Below, piece after piece: positions 1-9,657 of a stretch of DNA of 64,000 nt (within the stretch, counting starts at the first letter, position 1; each line of letters opens with the position of its first letter). The position numbers were made by a program, and so were the translations under genes. The notes under the pieces are model-generated. The model was not told the origin of the DNA and made no database searches. It saw only the letters and a list, made by a program, of their open reading frames with translations. Origin of the DNA: Rubripirellula amarantea (lineage in GTDB: Bacteria > Planctomycetota > Planctomycetia > Pirellulales > Pirellulaceae); the NCBI RefSeq assembly GCF_007859865.1, contig NZ_SJPI01000001.1:124001-188000 (forward strand), in the 5' to 3' direction.

Positions 1-255
1 GTCGGCGATTGCCCAGACCCTCTCGACGTGGCCGCTGAACACGAAGACAGTCGTTGGGTTCACGATTCGGTGGACACGCTCGGCGAATCGCTCAAACAAG
101 TCGTTCACTTGGTCTACTACCAGGGAATGAAGTACCGCGAAGCTGCCGAAACGCTGGGGATTCCTGTCGGAACGGTGAAAAGCCGATTGCACGCTGCAGT
201 GGGCCGATTGGGTCTGATGTGGGAAGAATCGCACGATTCGGGCGATTCTCAATAG
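1..255 (+). CDS. ECF RNA polymerase sigma factor, C-terminal part (5' end outside window)
   Basis: The visible 84 residues are open from the first base and end at TAA/TAG-type stop 253-255. They contain a sigma-70 region 4 helix-turn-helix: a stretch with LVYYQGMKYREAAE followed by LGIPVGTVKSRLH, the signature that binds the -35 element. The region 2 core-binding part lies before the window. The short acidic tail after the helix-turn-helix is ordinary for ECF factors. The next gene downstream (504) encodes a membrane protein whose N-terminus resembles an anti-sigma factor, so the pair is probably a sigma/anti-sigma module with signal input from the periplasm. The ECF subgroup cannot be fixed without region 2. 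Confidence 0.88.
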   Translation, partial: VGDCPDPLDVAAEHEDSRWVHDSVDTLGESLKQVVHLVYYQGMKYREAAETLGIPVGTVKSRLHAAVGRLGLMWEESHDSGDSQ

Positions 256-503
256 CCTTCCGCTCGATCGGACCTGCGACTTTTGGCAGCACGGCCATCA
301 GACGCTTTCTGCTCAAAACGATCGTATGCGTAGCTATAGTGAAGATATTCATATTATTCACTGGGGCTCTTTAGATTCGGATCGCCAATTCGAACCGCCC
401 GCAGAGCTCTCGCGTAAGTATTGGTAGTCATCAATTCCTGATGATATCTACGGCGTGAGTTTTCTCGTCCGTCGACCCATGTGCCATTTGACCCTGTCCA
501 GCC

Positions 504-1673
504 ATGCACGAAGATCTTCTCGGATATCTGCTAGGGGCCCTCGAGCCTCATGAGATGGAACGTGTTGAGGCATGGCTGAAGGAGGATGCCGAAGCGAGAC
601 GGCAACTGGTTGAAATCGAGCGGTCGCTGCGTAAGCTTGAAGATCACACCGAGCCTATCGAGCCAGCCCCAAGCGATTTGGTCCAGCGAACGCTTGATGC
701 ATTGCCACCGATGCCAGTGGCTGACGATACCGCCGACGATGAAGTTCATTCGCTCGACGAATTCTGGTTTGATCCCGATCAAGTCAACCAAACCCCTCAG
801 GGCCACGTGACACCCTCGTCGAACTCTGGGAACTGGTCGGGTGCCGGGAACTCACTGGGCTCGGATAATTCATCTGGTGGGAACTACTCGACGTTCCACC
901 CCATGACGCCCGAGCATCGTGTTCCACGCAACCGGTCGATGCACTGGATCGACGTGGCCGCGTTATCGATGGCGGCGGCGGTTCTGCTGGCACTCTTGAT
1001 TCCGGCGATCCTTCAAGATCGCTTCGAAGCTCGTCGGGTCGCATGCCACGAACAACTGCGAAACATCGGCGTGGCCATCACTCAATTTGTCGTTCAAAGT
1101 GAACAGTCACGCTTGCCTGCGGTCGCCGAGAAAGGTCCCGAAGCATTCGCGGGTGTTTACGCAGTCCGACTGGCCGACGCGGGACTGCTGCCTGATCCTG
1201 CGGTCCGATGGTGTCCGTCGCTCGATGCACCTGGAAGTAAGGACTATCGTTTTGCCGAGATCAACGAATTGCCTTCGGTGAATGAACTTCGCGAAGCCCC
1301 CGTCGATCAGTTGCGTATGTTTCAGGAATACGCTGGCGGTCACTATGCTTACACGCTCGGTGTGATCGACAAAGATAAGTTTGCTCCACCACGGTTTGAA
1401 TCTCGCGCCTCGTTCGCGGTCCTTTCGGATGCCCCACTTGCAGGTAACCCAACCGAAGCAAACTTCAGTGAGTCGATTGGACATGGTGGGACAGGAATCA
1501 ACGTGCTTTACGAAGACGGCCGCGTCGATTTTGTATCGCTTGCTTCGCTTCGCTCGATGCCAGATCACCCGCTGTTTAATCACCATGGTGAAGTCGAAGC
1601 CGGTGTCAACGTTGACGACGCCTCGCTCGCCCCAAGTTGGCGTCCTCCGTTTGTCGAAGTTCGCCAGCGATAA
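504..1673 (+). CDS. membrane anti-sigma-like protein with DUF1559/H-X-DG-like periplasmic domain
   Basis: 389 residues. Residues 1-70 (start MHEDLLGYLLGALEPHE, then a helical segment rich in Glu and Arg) resemble the cytoplasmic helical domain of anti-sigma factors, without a visible zinc-binding His-Cys motif. A Ser/Gly/Asn-rich linker follows, then one membrane segment (about 152-172, VAALSMAAAVLLALLIPAIL). The outer part begins ARRVACHEQLRNIGVAI, like the post-helix part of DUF1559 pseudopilin-like proteins, and near its end has HGGTGINVLYEDGRVDF, a variant of their H-X9-DG motif with one extra residue. It follows an ECF sigma gene with a 248-bp gap. I infer a transmembrane regulator of that sigma factor; the DUF1559-like tail as sensor is a guess. 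Confidence 0.7.
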   Translation: MHEDLLGYLLGALEPHEMERVEAWLKEDAEARRQLVEIERSLRKLEDHTEPIEPAPSDLVQRTLDALPPMPVADDTADDEVHSLDEFWFDPDQVNQTPQGHVTPSSNSGNWSGAGNSLGSDNSSGGNYSTFHPMTPEHRVPRNRSMHWIDVAALSMAAAVLLALLIPAILQDRFEARRVACHEQLRNIGVAITQFVVQSEQSRLPAVAEKGPEAFAGVYAVRLADAGLLPDPAVRWCPSLDAPGSKDYRFAEINELPSVNELREAPVDQLRMFQEYAGGHYAYTLGVIDKDKFAPPRFESRASFAVLSDAPLAGNPTEANFSESIGHGGTGINVLYEDGRVDFVSLASLRSMPDHPLFNHHGEVEAGVNVDDASLAPSWRPPFVEVRQR

Positions 1674-1719
1674 CTTGTCTTAGTTATCGGTGCTGTACGA
1701 GCGAAGTGTGGTTACCGAT

Positions 1720-4116
1720 TCAAGCCGCTTTGTTTTCTGGCAAGGCTGACTTCAATACTTGCTCGCTGGCAAGTGTGCAAAGCGCCTTCACGGTCAATTG
1801 CGGATTGATTTCACATCCCTGCGGAAACAACGATGCGTCGGCGATCGTCATGTTCTGAATGGATTCGCCGCAATCCGTTTTCAAGCGGAAGGTCGTCGTG
1901 TCAACGACGTCACCCAGACATGCCCCACCTTGCGGGTGCGTGGTTAGCAAGTTGACGAACGCGGGACCTCGCTTGCGGATTTCGCAAAGTGCCCACTCAA
2001 AATCGTCCATGTTACGAATCCGAGCTGGATTTCCGTTTCGCATCAGTAGTGACTTCGTCGGCAAGTAAAGCGACACACCGTCATCTGGCTTGGCGGCGGC
2101 AAAATAGATCCTCGCCACTCGTCGCATGCCACGCAGCAATAGCTCAAACTCCGCCTGATCAAATTCCAGATGAAAACTGCCGCAGGAATCCACGTAATTG
2201 CTACAGCGAACTTCGGTCGGAATCACAATTCCCGACATGGAAAGGTGATTGAACTTCCGCATCACGCAAGCAAATTCTTGGAACCAACCCGTTAACGCAA
2301 GTGCTACCGTTCCCGGGAAGTGGAACCAGTTTTCTAGCGCCGGTTCCTCGACCATCTTTCCGTCTTCCTCGATGTAGCGACGGTCTACGAGGAAGCACTG
2401 CGTCACGCCTGGCTCGGGCCGCCCGCTGCCGGATGGCCAAATCGGCTTATCATACATCGCATAGAGCGCGGTGCCGATGTTCGCGGTGAGACGTTTGCCA
2501 AGCTCACGATTTCGAAGGCCCGCAGTAGCCAAACTCTGGCTTGCCAATCGAGTTGTCGCACCCACACCGGCGGCCACGACATAATGATTGGCGGTGATGG
2601 TCGCATTGATTCGGCAGCCACCCTCTTCAACTCGAGTAACGTCGACTCCATCCACCTTTAGTTCACCCGATTCGTCGCGTCGGATGCGGAGTTTGTGAGC
2701 GCGAGTTCGATACGAAACATTGGCGGGCGCCGGATTATGCATCGCTTGGGTAAGAAAGCTATTGGCTCCCACAGGAGAATACGGATGAATCCCACCGATG
2801 TGATCACCAAAACTGTCGACCGAGTTGTCGCTACCGCAACCGCGGCACTCTTTACGAATTGCGACGGGAAGCGGCTGGCACTCTTCACCAAGTGCTTCGC
2901 AACCTTCAGCAAACCGTTGGCTACGATCGCTAGTTTGTGTTTCAGTGACTAACGTGTTAACGCCTAGCTCGTTGCAGATAGATCCCATCAGGTTGCTGAA
3001 CTGCTCGTAGGGGGTATTCGCAGGCTGACGCTCACCCCACTTTTGATACGCAGATTCAGGGATGGGCAAATGAATCGCATTGTTCACATAAGGGCCACCA
3101 CCAAACACCTCGGCCTGCGCCACATTGACGGTTTGCTTTGGCGGAATCTTTTTACGTTTGGACGGAATGATCAGTTCTAATTTCGACTTTACATTGCCGA
3201 GGCCTCCGGCGATCTGCCCCGCGGCATCTTTGTAAAGTTTGTAAAGCACTTCATCGCTTCGGGGTGGCGACAAACGAAATGACCCATCGGCTTGTGGCGT
3301 GCGTTGAATCAGTGCATCAGGGCTGACGAAATCACCGACATCAAGGATCAGCACCTGCAACCCACGAGCGGTGAGTCGGTTGGCCACCGTAGCACCACCA
3401 GCACCGCTACCGACGATGACAACGTCATAGTGGGTCGACAAATCAGCCAACGGTGGCGCGGCAACCGTCACTAGATTGTCTGGATTTCCACATTCATCAG
3501 ACCAACCAAGCCCGATCAACTTTCGCGCGGGCTCACGAGAGTGAATGACTAGTCGTCCCAGCATGGCGATGCCGGCCACCGCCGTGTGCAATAAATGGTC
3601 TTCGCACCATTCCATTCGTGGCGGATCACTCTTGCAGCGACGATGTTCACCCTGATTAAGCAGCTTGCGGACGTCGCGACTACAAAGATTGTGCAGCCGA
3701 TGACCGACGTGTTTGACGCTGTAGACGTCGAGCCACAACAACGCCACGGCAATACCATGCTGTAGACGCTTGGGCAAATGGCTTGCGTAGACAAGAATTT
3801 CGCGGGCCACCTCGCAAGCATTGTCGCCCTGGTGGCCGCACCACAGCGTGTCAATTTGAGCTTCAATGATGGCGACGAGCGTCTTGAATCTTTTGTTGTA
3901 GACCGGTTCAAGCGGACAATCCGGAATTTTGCGATCGTTGTTACCTAGCCCAAATGGCAATAGGCCTGCAACTGCGGCGGACCGCAATACATCACGACGG
4001 CTAAAGATCTCGAAAGATGAAAGGTCCAGCATCCTTGCCAGTTCCAGTCCAAGTTGATTTGCATGCAGCGTTTCGGAATCGCGAAACGCAGTCTCCTCAG
4101 GCATCGGCGTTTTCAA
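1720..4116 (-). CDS. GMC-family FAD oxidoreductase
   Basis: 798 residues. A Tat-like motif SRRDVLRSAAVAGLLPFG lies at residues 39-56, preceded by an unusually long N-terminal stretch. Residues about 75-200 form an extra helical domain of the kind that precedes the FAD domain in long-chain alcohol oxidases. The FAD-binding Rossmann motif is VVIVGSGAGGATVANRL near residue 235. The C-terminus has the GMC_oxred_C pattern, with GGACLGD and later IADASLFPQGCEINPQLTVKAL. The family oxidises alcohols or sugars; the substrate cannot be read here. A multiheme cytochrome gene lies 88 bp upstream in the same direction, so electrons may pass to it (inference). Its end faces the end of the anti-sigma-like gene, 46 bp away. 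Confidence 0.85.
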   Translation of the reverse strand: MKTPMPEETAFRDSETLHANQLGLELARMLDLSSFEIFSRRDVLRSAAVAGLLPFGLGNNDRKIPDCPLEPVYNKRFKTLVAIIEAQIDTLWCGHQGDNACEVAREILVYASHLPKRLQHGIAVALLWLDVYSVKHVGHRLHNLCSRDVRKLLNQGEHRRCKSDPPRMEWCEDHLLHTAVAGIAMLGRLVIHSREPARKLIGLGWSDECGNPDNLVTVAAPPLADLSTHYDVVIVGSGAGGATVANRLTARGLQVLILDVGDFVSPDALIQRTPQADGSFRLSPPRSDEVLYKLYKDAAGQIAGGLGNVKSKLELIIPSKRKKIPPKQTVNVAQAEVFGGGPYVNNAIHLPIPESAYQKWGERQPANTPYEQFSNLMGSICNELGVNTLVTETQTSDRSQRFAEGCEALGEECQPLPVAIRKECRGCGSDNSVDSFGDHIGGIHPYSPVGANSFLTQAMHNPAPANVSYRTRAHKLRIRRDESGELKVDGVDVTRVEEGGCRINATITANHYVVAAGVGATTRLASQSLATAGLRNRELGKRLTANIGTALYAMYDKPIWPSGSGRPEPGVTQCFLVDRRYIEEDGKMVEEPALENWFHFPGTVALALTGWFQEFACVMRKFNHLSMSGIVIPTEVRCSNYVDSCGSFHLEFDQAEFELLLRGMRRVARIYFAAAKPDDGVSLYLPTKSLLMRNGNPARIRNMDDFEWALCEIRKRGPAFVNLLTTHPQGGACLGDVVDTTTFRLKTDCGESIQNMTIADASLFPQGCEINPQLTVKALCTLASEQVLKSALPENKAA

Positions 4117-4204
4117 TTCGCCTTTTCATTCCGATTGATCCGACATCGGTACACCATCGCGAACTTGATACCGATGTACCGAAGCTAACGGTTTTGCAGG
4201 CTAG

Positions 4205-6657
4205 CTACTTTTTTCGCAGGCGACGGCCGTAGCGTCCAAACACGCCAATCGTCAACATCCCTAATACAAAGGCACCACCGACTTGCGCCCATGCGCTGCT
4301 AAGCAAGATCTTATTGACCAACGAATCATGTTGACGACTCGTCTTGGGAAGTTGCCCCGTGTATTGCGCAACGTGATGCAGAAAACTGACCGCCAATGAT
4401 TCTTCAGGGATGCTTTGGTGGCAAGCGATGCAGGTGCCTTCACGAGAAATATGTTCGATTTCTTCTTTGTTGAACGATCGCGACAACTTGAAGTGATGTC
4501 CCACGGTAGCGAGTTGATTGCCCTCCTTATCGACAATCTGAGACCAGTCATGGTCCAAATTCTCGATCGCTTCCATTTGAGGTTGAGTTCGCTTTGGCAA
4601 AATTTCGCCGTCGATTGTTTCAAGGTCGACTGTGTGCTGTTCATTCCACGGTCGCGTGGATCCGATGCCAAGACCTAGCGCTTTCGCCGATGCATGACAT
4701 GACTCGCACGTCCTCGCCTCCGTTGTCGTGGTGTGTGGTTGGACGGGACTCATGTCGATTGCCAATTGCCCTTCGTCGCCACCTCCTTCGACGCCCGCTT
4801 CCGTTTTAAAGATATGGTTCAGCAGGATTGGCTTGCCGTCTTGGCCAATGATCGTCACGGAAGGCTGACACCCTGGTGCGAGCGGTGTGACTCGGCCTTC
4901 GCCGTTGACCCCTAGCATCGGTTCTTCCCAACGAAGATACGAACGCTGTTCGCTAATCTTACCCGGAATGATTGTGTCATAGTCGGATTCACCGCGGTCG
5001 GCAGCGTGTTCGGGTTCCATGTGTTTGCGACCGGCTGCGACCCAGTCAAAGTTCTCTTTTGAGTCTTGGCATTCAGGGCACTTGTCTTTCTGCGAATAAT
5101 CAATTTTGACATGGCAGCCATAGCACTGCGGAGTCCAGGATGCATGGCACGTGTAGCACTCCATGCGATCGAGGTGCTTGGTAACTCCTTTCATGGACAC
5201 CACGCCGCGTTGGCTTACTTCGCCCTCTTCGATGAGCGTTTTCAGTGGCTTCATTCGAATGTCTTTGCCAGCGGCGGTGTGAACAATGATTTCATTTCCA
5301 TCGCGAACCACATTTTCGTAGGGATTCCCACGAGCCGTGATAAGAAATCCATCTTTGGGATCGTAAGCCGTGCCTTGGCTAACGTGAGGCAACCCAATTT
5401 TCGTGGTTCCTCGAGGACTTCCTTTGGCGGGCTCCATCTCGAACTCGTCCATGAAACCGAGCGGCAGATCCCAAGGGTAGACATCCGGAGTGCCATGGCA
5501 ATCCGAACACTCAATTGCAACCGCCGCCAAATTGGCGGCAGCTAGAAACCCATCGCCATGAATGCCTGTTGACGTGTGACAATCCTGGCATGTCATCCCA
5601 AGTTGATAGTGAACGTCCTGCTCCATCGCGATGTAGTGCTTGGTATGGAGTGCAGGTTGATTTCCACCATCGGCTGCGAAGGGAGAAACGTAGGGCGATT
5701 CCATTAAGCCTTGAAATGACACACCGATACGTTTACCGCGGTCATGGCACGTTGTACAAGTCTCGACGGGAATGCCCGAATACGTTTTGTCGTGAACGGT
5801 GACTTTGGCTTCGCGGGTACCCTGCAGCGAGTGGACAAGCATGTGTCCAGTTTCATCCTTTGGCACACTTGCATCAGCACCTTCGTAGAAACCCTCATTG
5901 CTATAAGGAGCGTGACACGACGAGCATCCCATACCGCGAAAGTCACCTCGCGCTTGCCTCCCCTTCACAGCATGATGACAGCGTTGACACTCCTGCCGAA
6001 TGTAAGTGAAAGCCGCCTTCGTGGGATCATCATGCAATTGATCCAACTCATCTTTGGTCAATGCGTCGGGCAGGGCTTCGTGCTTAGAAACAAAGACATC
6101 AGGTTCAATTTCAGTAAGCCGTTCCATATAGGCGCGATACTGATCATTCCCTAAACGAGATTTAGGATCACTCGGATTCTCGACCGCGTAGTTGGCCCAC
6201 TTATGGTTGTACCCGGTGAGTGATCCAAACGCCCAACAGACACCTTGAATTTTCCCGGCCTCGGTCATCATCAAACTTTGCCACTGCACGCGTACCTGAT
6301 CTTGGTGGCACTTGCCGCATGTATTTTCGTTGATCCAAGGACTACCAGGATCCGCATAAAAGTTGTCCCCACCATGAGCCTTGTCTTTATCCTCACGCTC
6401 GGTGGGATCGCCGTTATGACAAACAACGCACCCCGCTGGATCACCCATGGTAGGTCCCATCACCATGATCTGCTTCATCATTTCCGAGTCCGCCTCGCGG
6501 ATCAGTTCGATGTCCGCGTGGCAAGCCATGCAACCGCTTTGGCTGCTTCGGGAAAATGATCGACAAGTTTGTCAGCGGCGTTAGAAACAACCGGGCAAAG
6601 CAGACACGCCATTAAGACTAAAGCCTTGGCGAATCGCGAGATGGAAGAGCAGTGCAT
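4205..6657 (-). CDS. multiheme cytochrome c with C-terminal membrane anchor; 5' end frameshifted
   Basis: The main frame (4205-6529) encodes about 774 residues with eleven CxxCH heme sites (CVVCH, CGKCH, CQRCH, CSSCH, CTTCH, CQDCH, CSDCH, CYTCH, CYGCH, CESCH, CIACH). A twelfth, CMACH, straddles the first ATG of this frame, and there is one degenerate site, CPECQ (5066-5080). A hydrophobic segment near the C-terminus, followed by RRLRKK, should anchor it. The signal peptide (start at 6657, ISRFAKALVLMACLL and a cleavage-like SNAA) is encoded in another frame that ends at about 6502. One extra base, or a -1 shift near 6536, would join them as AAKA-GCMACH. Heme attachment needs export, so the join is presumably real or recently lost. 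The family looks like periplasmic redox cytochromes; the substrate is unknown. Confidence 0.82.
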
Positions 6658-6781
6658 GAAAAGGCTAGATGAGCTGGAGGTTCGGCGACCAGAACTCATA
6701 AGCCTAACGCGTTGAGAAGCCTCCCAAAAGGAACAAAACAACGCGACGGGTTTTTACAACACAATCAATTCAAAAACTGAA

Positions 6782-7762
6782 TCAATTAGCGACCGCTGTC
6801 TCAAACTTGCGAACCTTCACGTCGGTGCTGGTTGGGAAATCCTCTGGTGTGTCGGTGAGCGTGACCTTTCCGGTCGCTGCCCACTCGGTGCCACGCACCA
6901 ACGTGGTGATGAATCCAACACACTCCATCGACCCATCATTGTCACCCATAGGAGTATGAAAGATTCGGCCTTGTTTGTAGTCGATCGTCATCAACATGGG
7001 CTCGTGACGGCCCGTTCCCTTCATTTGAGGATCGGCGTAGGCGGTTGCCAAGATCGACATGTTATTGGCTGGTCCGCGAAGCTGCTGATAGAGTTCATCC
7101 TTGGCATGCATCCACGCGCGAGGCAAACCCTTGGTGATCGGGTGGTCCGGATCGCGAATAACAATTTGGTATTCGTGTTGCGGACCGTGCGACCCACCGC
7201 TTCCCGCCGACTCGTCACGGACGATCTTGCCGTCCTCGTCGTAGTAGACATAGGGGCCTGACTTCTCATTGCGTCCATCCCAGCCACCGAGACCGATCAT
7301 CTTATTGAACTCTTCCCATTGGCCAAACGAATTGTCCGCGGCATGAACAATGACCATTCCGCCACCACCGGCAACATACTCTTCCAGCGCGTCCTGAGTT
7401 TCTTGGGGCCACGGAGCTGCTTTCCATCCAAAATTGCTCAGCACGACGTCGTAGTTTGCGAATTCAGGCTTAAAATCAGGATCGGATTTTGGCTCTGGTA
7501 GATCTTGGTATTCCTTGCCGTCTTCCAACGGAAACTCTTTCAATAAATCTCCGCCTTTCCACGTGAATTGAGTTCTCGCAATATCAACGGTAAACCGGCC
7601 ACTGTCTTCAAGAAACGACTTCATCATCATGGTTGTTTTGGGCCAACGCACGTGATTGTTTTGACCGTCAATGATCAGCACCCTCAGCTTGTCTTGCGCG
7701 AACGTTTGCGCTGAAATTGAAAAGGCGGTTACCGCAAACAGAAAACAGGCAAGAAATCGCAT
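6782..7762 (-). CDS. ThuA-domain protein, secreted
   Basis: 326 residues with a clear signal peptide (MRFLACFLFAVTAFSISAQTFA). The mature start KLRVLIIDGQNNHVRW, followed by the segment NYDVVLSNFG and then GGGMVIVHAADNSF, is the class I glutamine-amidotransferase-like fold of ThuA proteins. Near the C-terminus it has KQGRIFHTPMGDND, also typical. ThuA was linked to trehalose use in rhizobia, but planctomycetes carry many paralogues, often next to glycan-degradation genes, and their reaction is not settled. It is upstream of the cytochrome gene in the same direction (about 125 bp to its signal-peptide start) and divergent from the sulfatase at 7962. Confidence 0.88.
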   Translation of the reverse strand: MRFLACFLFAVTAFSISAQTFAQDKLRVLIIDGQNNHVRWPKTTMMMKSFLEDSGRFTVDIARTQFTWKGGDLLKEFPLEDGKEYQDLPEPKSDPDFKPEFANYDVVLSNFGWKAAPWPQETQDALEEYVAGGGGMVIVHAADNSFGQWEEFNKMIGLGGWDGRNEKSGPYVYYDEDGKIVRDESAGSGGSHGPQHEYQIVIRDPDHPITKGLPRAWMHAKDELYQQLRGPANNMSILATAYADPQMKGTGRHEPMLMTIDYKQGRIFHTPMGDNDGSMECVGFITTLVRGTEWAATGKVTLTDTPEDFPTSTDVKVRKFETAVAN

Positions 7763-7961
7763 GGATACGTTTTTACTTTAGAGAATGAGGAAAGAAGCCA
7801 ATCGGAATTGTACCCCACCTCGTTCGCTCATACGAATACCGGGCCGACTCGAACTAGCGAAAATTGGCCAAGCTCGATGACAAAGCTGCACAGCCAATCA
7901 CGGCTGAGTTACGATAGCGGTTTGCTCCCAACCCGATCTGCCGATCCTTCCGAGTCGCTCC

Positions 7962-9500
7962 ATGAAACGCCCGTTCTGGCTTTGCGCTACCCTCCTTGTT
8001 CTGTTCTTTTCCATCGCCGGTGAATTTCATCCACTTTCGGCAGCCGAACGCAATGTGCTTTTTATCATCACGGATGACGAAAGCCCGACACTAGGATGTT
8101 ACGGAGACAAAGCTGCCGTGACGCCGGCGATAGATGCAGTAGCCGCCGATGGATTGATTTTCCGAAACGCCTTTGCCACCACCGCGTCGTGTAGTGCTTC
8201 TCGAAGCGTTGTGATGAGTGGATTGCACAATCACCGAAACGGTCAATTTGGGCACGAACATCACTACCACAAATTTGCATCGTTCCATGATGTTGCAAGA
8301 CTAGCCCTGCCACGAGTGATGGAGCGTGCAGGCTACCGAACGGGCCGAATAGGAAAGTACCACGTCGCTCCGGAATCGGTCTATCACTACGAAACGGTAC
8401 TCAATGCCAATTCAAGAAGCCCGGTAGAAATGGCCGAGACCAGCCGAGCGTTTTTGACTGAAACCGACGACGATCGACCGTTCTTCTTTTACTTTGCCAC
8501 ATCGGATCCCCATCGCGGTGGTGGGATCGACAAGACTTCTAAGTCTGAACTAAAGCCTGATTTGTTTGGTAACAAACCCAACCGCAAATCGTACCCCGAG
8601 ATTGAAGAGGTGTTCTTCAATCCCGAGGACGTGATTGTGCCTGCGTTCTTACCGGACACCCCCGAGACAAGAGAAGAGCTTGCGCAGTACTACCAATCGT
8701 GTGCGCGCGTGGACCAGGGTGTTGCTCGCTTGATCAAGATTCTCAAGGACGCTGAACTTTTTGACAAAACGATGATCGTATTCACCGCTGATCACGGAAT
8801 GGCGTTCGCCGGTGGTAAGACAACGGTTTACGAAGGTGGGCTACGAGTTCCGATGGTGGTTCGGGATCCCTATCAATTCCAACGAGGTGTTGAATCCGAT
8901 GCTTTGATCAGTCACATCGATATCACGCCTACCTTGCTTGATTTCGCAGGTGGCCTAGATACCGAAGCGAACGCCCCTAAGAACCCATTGAACGTCAAGA
9001 AATTCTGGAACGAACGTGACGAGGCCGTTGCCGAAAACCGCAATGGCGGCATGCCGTTTGACCAATACCACGGCAAGTCGTGGATGCACTGCTTGGCAAA
9101 TCCTGATGACGATCATCACGAACAAATTTTCGCGTCTCACACGTTTCACGAGATCCAAATGTACTACCCGATGCGAGTGATTCGGGATGCCAAGTACAAG
9201 TTAATCTGGAACATCGCGCACCCTCTTCCTTACCCGTTTGCTTCGGATCTATGGTCGGCTAGTAGCTGGCAAGCTCAACTCGCCAAGGGTCAGGACGCTC
9301 CTTACGGCAACAAAACCGTCGGCGAATACGTTCACCGACCCGAGTTCGAACTTTTTGACATTGCCCGTGACCCCGATGAGACGACCAATCTTGCGACGAG
9401 CCCCGGGCATCAAGACATTCTGGAGCTCTACCAAGCGAAGCTCAAGAAAATGCAGCAGGACTACGATGATCCGTGGGTGATGAAATGGGACTATGAATAG
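7962..9500 (+). CDS. secreted formylglycine sulfatase, N-sulfoglucosamine sulfohydrolase-like
   Basis: 512 residues. The signal peptide (MKRPFWLCATLLVLFFSIAG) is followed at once by RNVLFIITDDESPTLGCYGD, the metal-binding start of sulfatases. The formylglycine motif is CSASR (in TTASCSASRSVVMSG), with Ala where most family members have Pro, a variant still accepted in the C/S-x-P/A-x-R consensus. Further signatures are GKYHVAPES, FFFYFATSDPH and VFTADHGMAF, with the DH pair as metal ligands. The length and the C-terminal PFELFDIARDP-like segment fit the heparan N-sulfatase-like subgroup. The likely role is desulfation of algal or other sulfated glycans in the periplasm. The formylglycine-generating enzyme is not in the window. 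Confidence 0.9.
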   Translation: MKRPFWLCATLLVLFFSIAGEFHPLSAAERNVLFIITDDESPTLGCYGDKAAVTPAIDAVAADGLIFRNAFATTASCSASRSVVMSGLHNHRNGQFGHEHHYHKFASFHDVARLALPRVMERAGYRTGRIGKYHVAPESVYHYETVLNANSRSPVEMAETSRAFLTETDDDRPFFFYFATSDPHRGGGIDKTSKSELKPDLFGNKPNRKSYPEIEEVFFNPEDVIVPAFLPDTPETREELAQYYQSCARVDQGVARLIKILKDAELFDKTMIVFTADHGMAFAGGKTTVYEGGLRVPMVVRDPYQFQRGVESDALISHIDITPTLLDFAGGLDTEANAPKNPLNVKKFWNERDEAVAENRNGGMPFDQYHGKSWMHCLANPDDDHHEQIFASHTFHEIQMYYPMRVIRDAKYKLIWNIAHPLPYPFASDLWSASSWQAQLAKGQDAPYGNKTVGEYVHRPEFELFDIARDPDETTNLATSPGHQDILELYQAKLKKMQQDYDDPWVMKWDYE

Positions 9501-9523
9501 GCAACGAAGATCGAATGCTTACA

Positions 9524-9559
9524 GCGTGCACATTCCAAGACCTCTGGAATCAAGCACGC
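9524..9559. terminator. imperfect hairpin between convergent genes
   Basis: GCGTGC (9524-9529) pairs with GCACGC (9554-9559) and, inside it, ATTCCA (9532-9537) pairs with TGGAAT (9545-9550) around a 7-base loop. It lies between the stop of the sulfatase gene and the stop of xylB, where a bidirectional terminator is expected. There is no T-run on either side, so termination is only inferred from position and symmetry. Confidence 0.4.
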
Positions 9560-9618
9560 GTTATCTATCGCGGTGCTAGCTAGCCCGACCCTCGCTTGAG
9601 TTAGCGATACCGAACCAG

Positions 9619-9657
9619 CGAGCCTGACCTACCGAGCCTGACCTACCGAGTCTTATC
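9619..9657. repeat. short tandem repeat, 14-15 bp unit
   Basis: The unit CGAGCCTGACCTAC occurs at 9619-9632 and again at 9633-9646 without change. It is followed by a degenerate third copy, CGAGTCTTATCCTAC, from 9647, and a fragment that runs into the xylB stop. This is a local slippage repeat at the 3' end of xylB; no function is evident. Confidence 0.7.

Noticed and set aside
5066-5545. 159-codon open frame on plus within the cytochrome gene
   Set aside because: Antisense shadow of a frame with many CxxCH heme sites.
6520-6545. Canonical -1 slippery heptamer at the cytochrome frame junction
   Set aside because: The sequence at the junction (GCCAAAGCGGTTGC on the minus strand) is not of the X-XXY-YYZ type and no clear downstream stem was seen, so programmed frameshifting is only one option.
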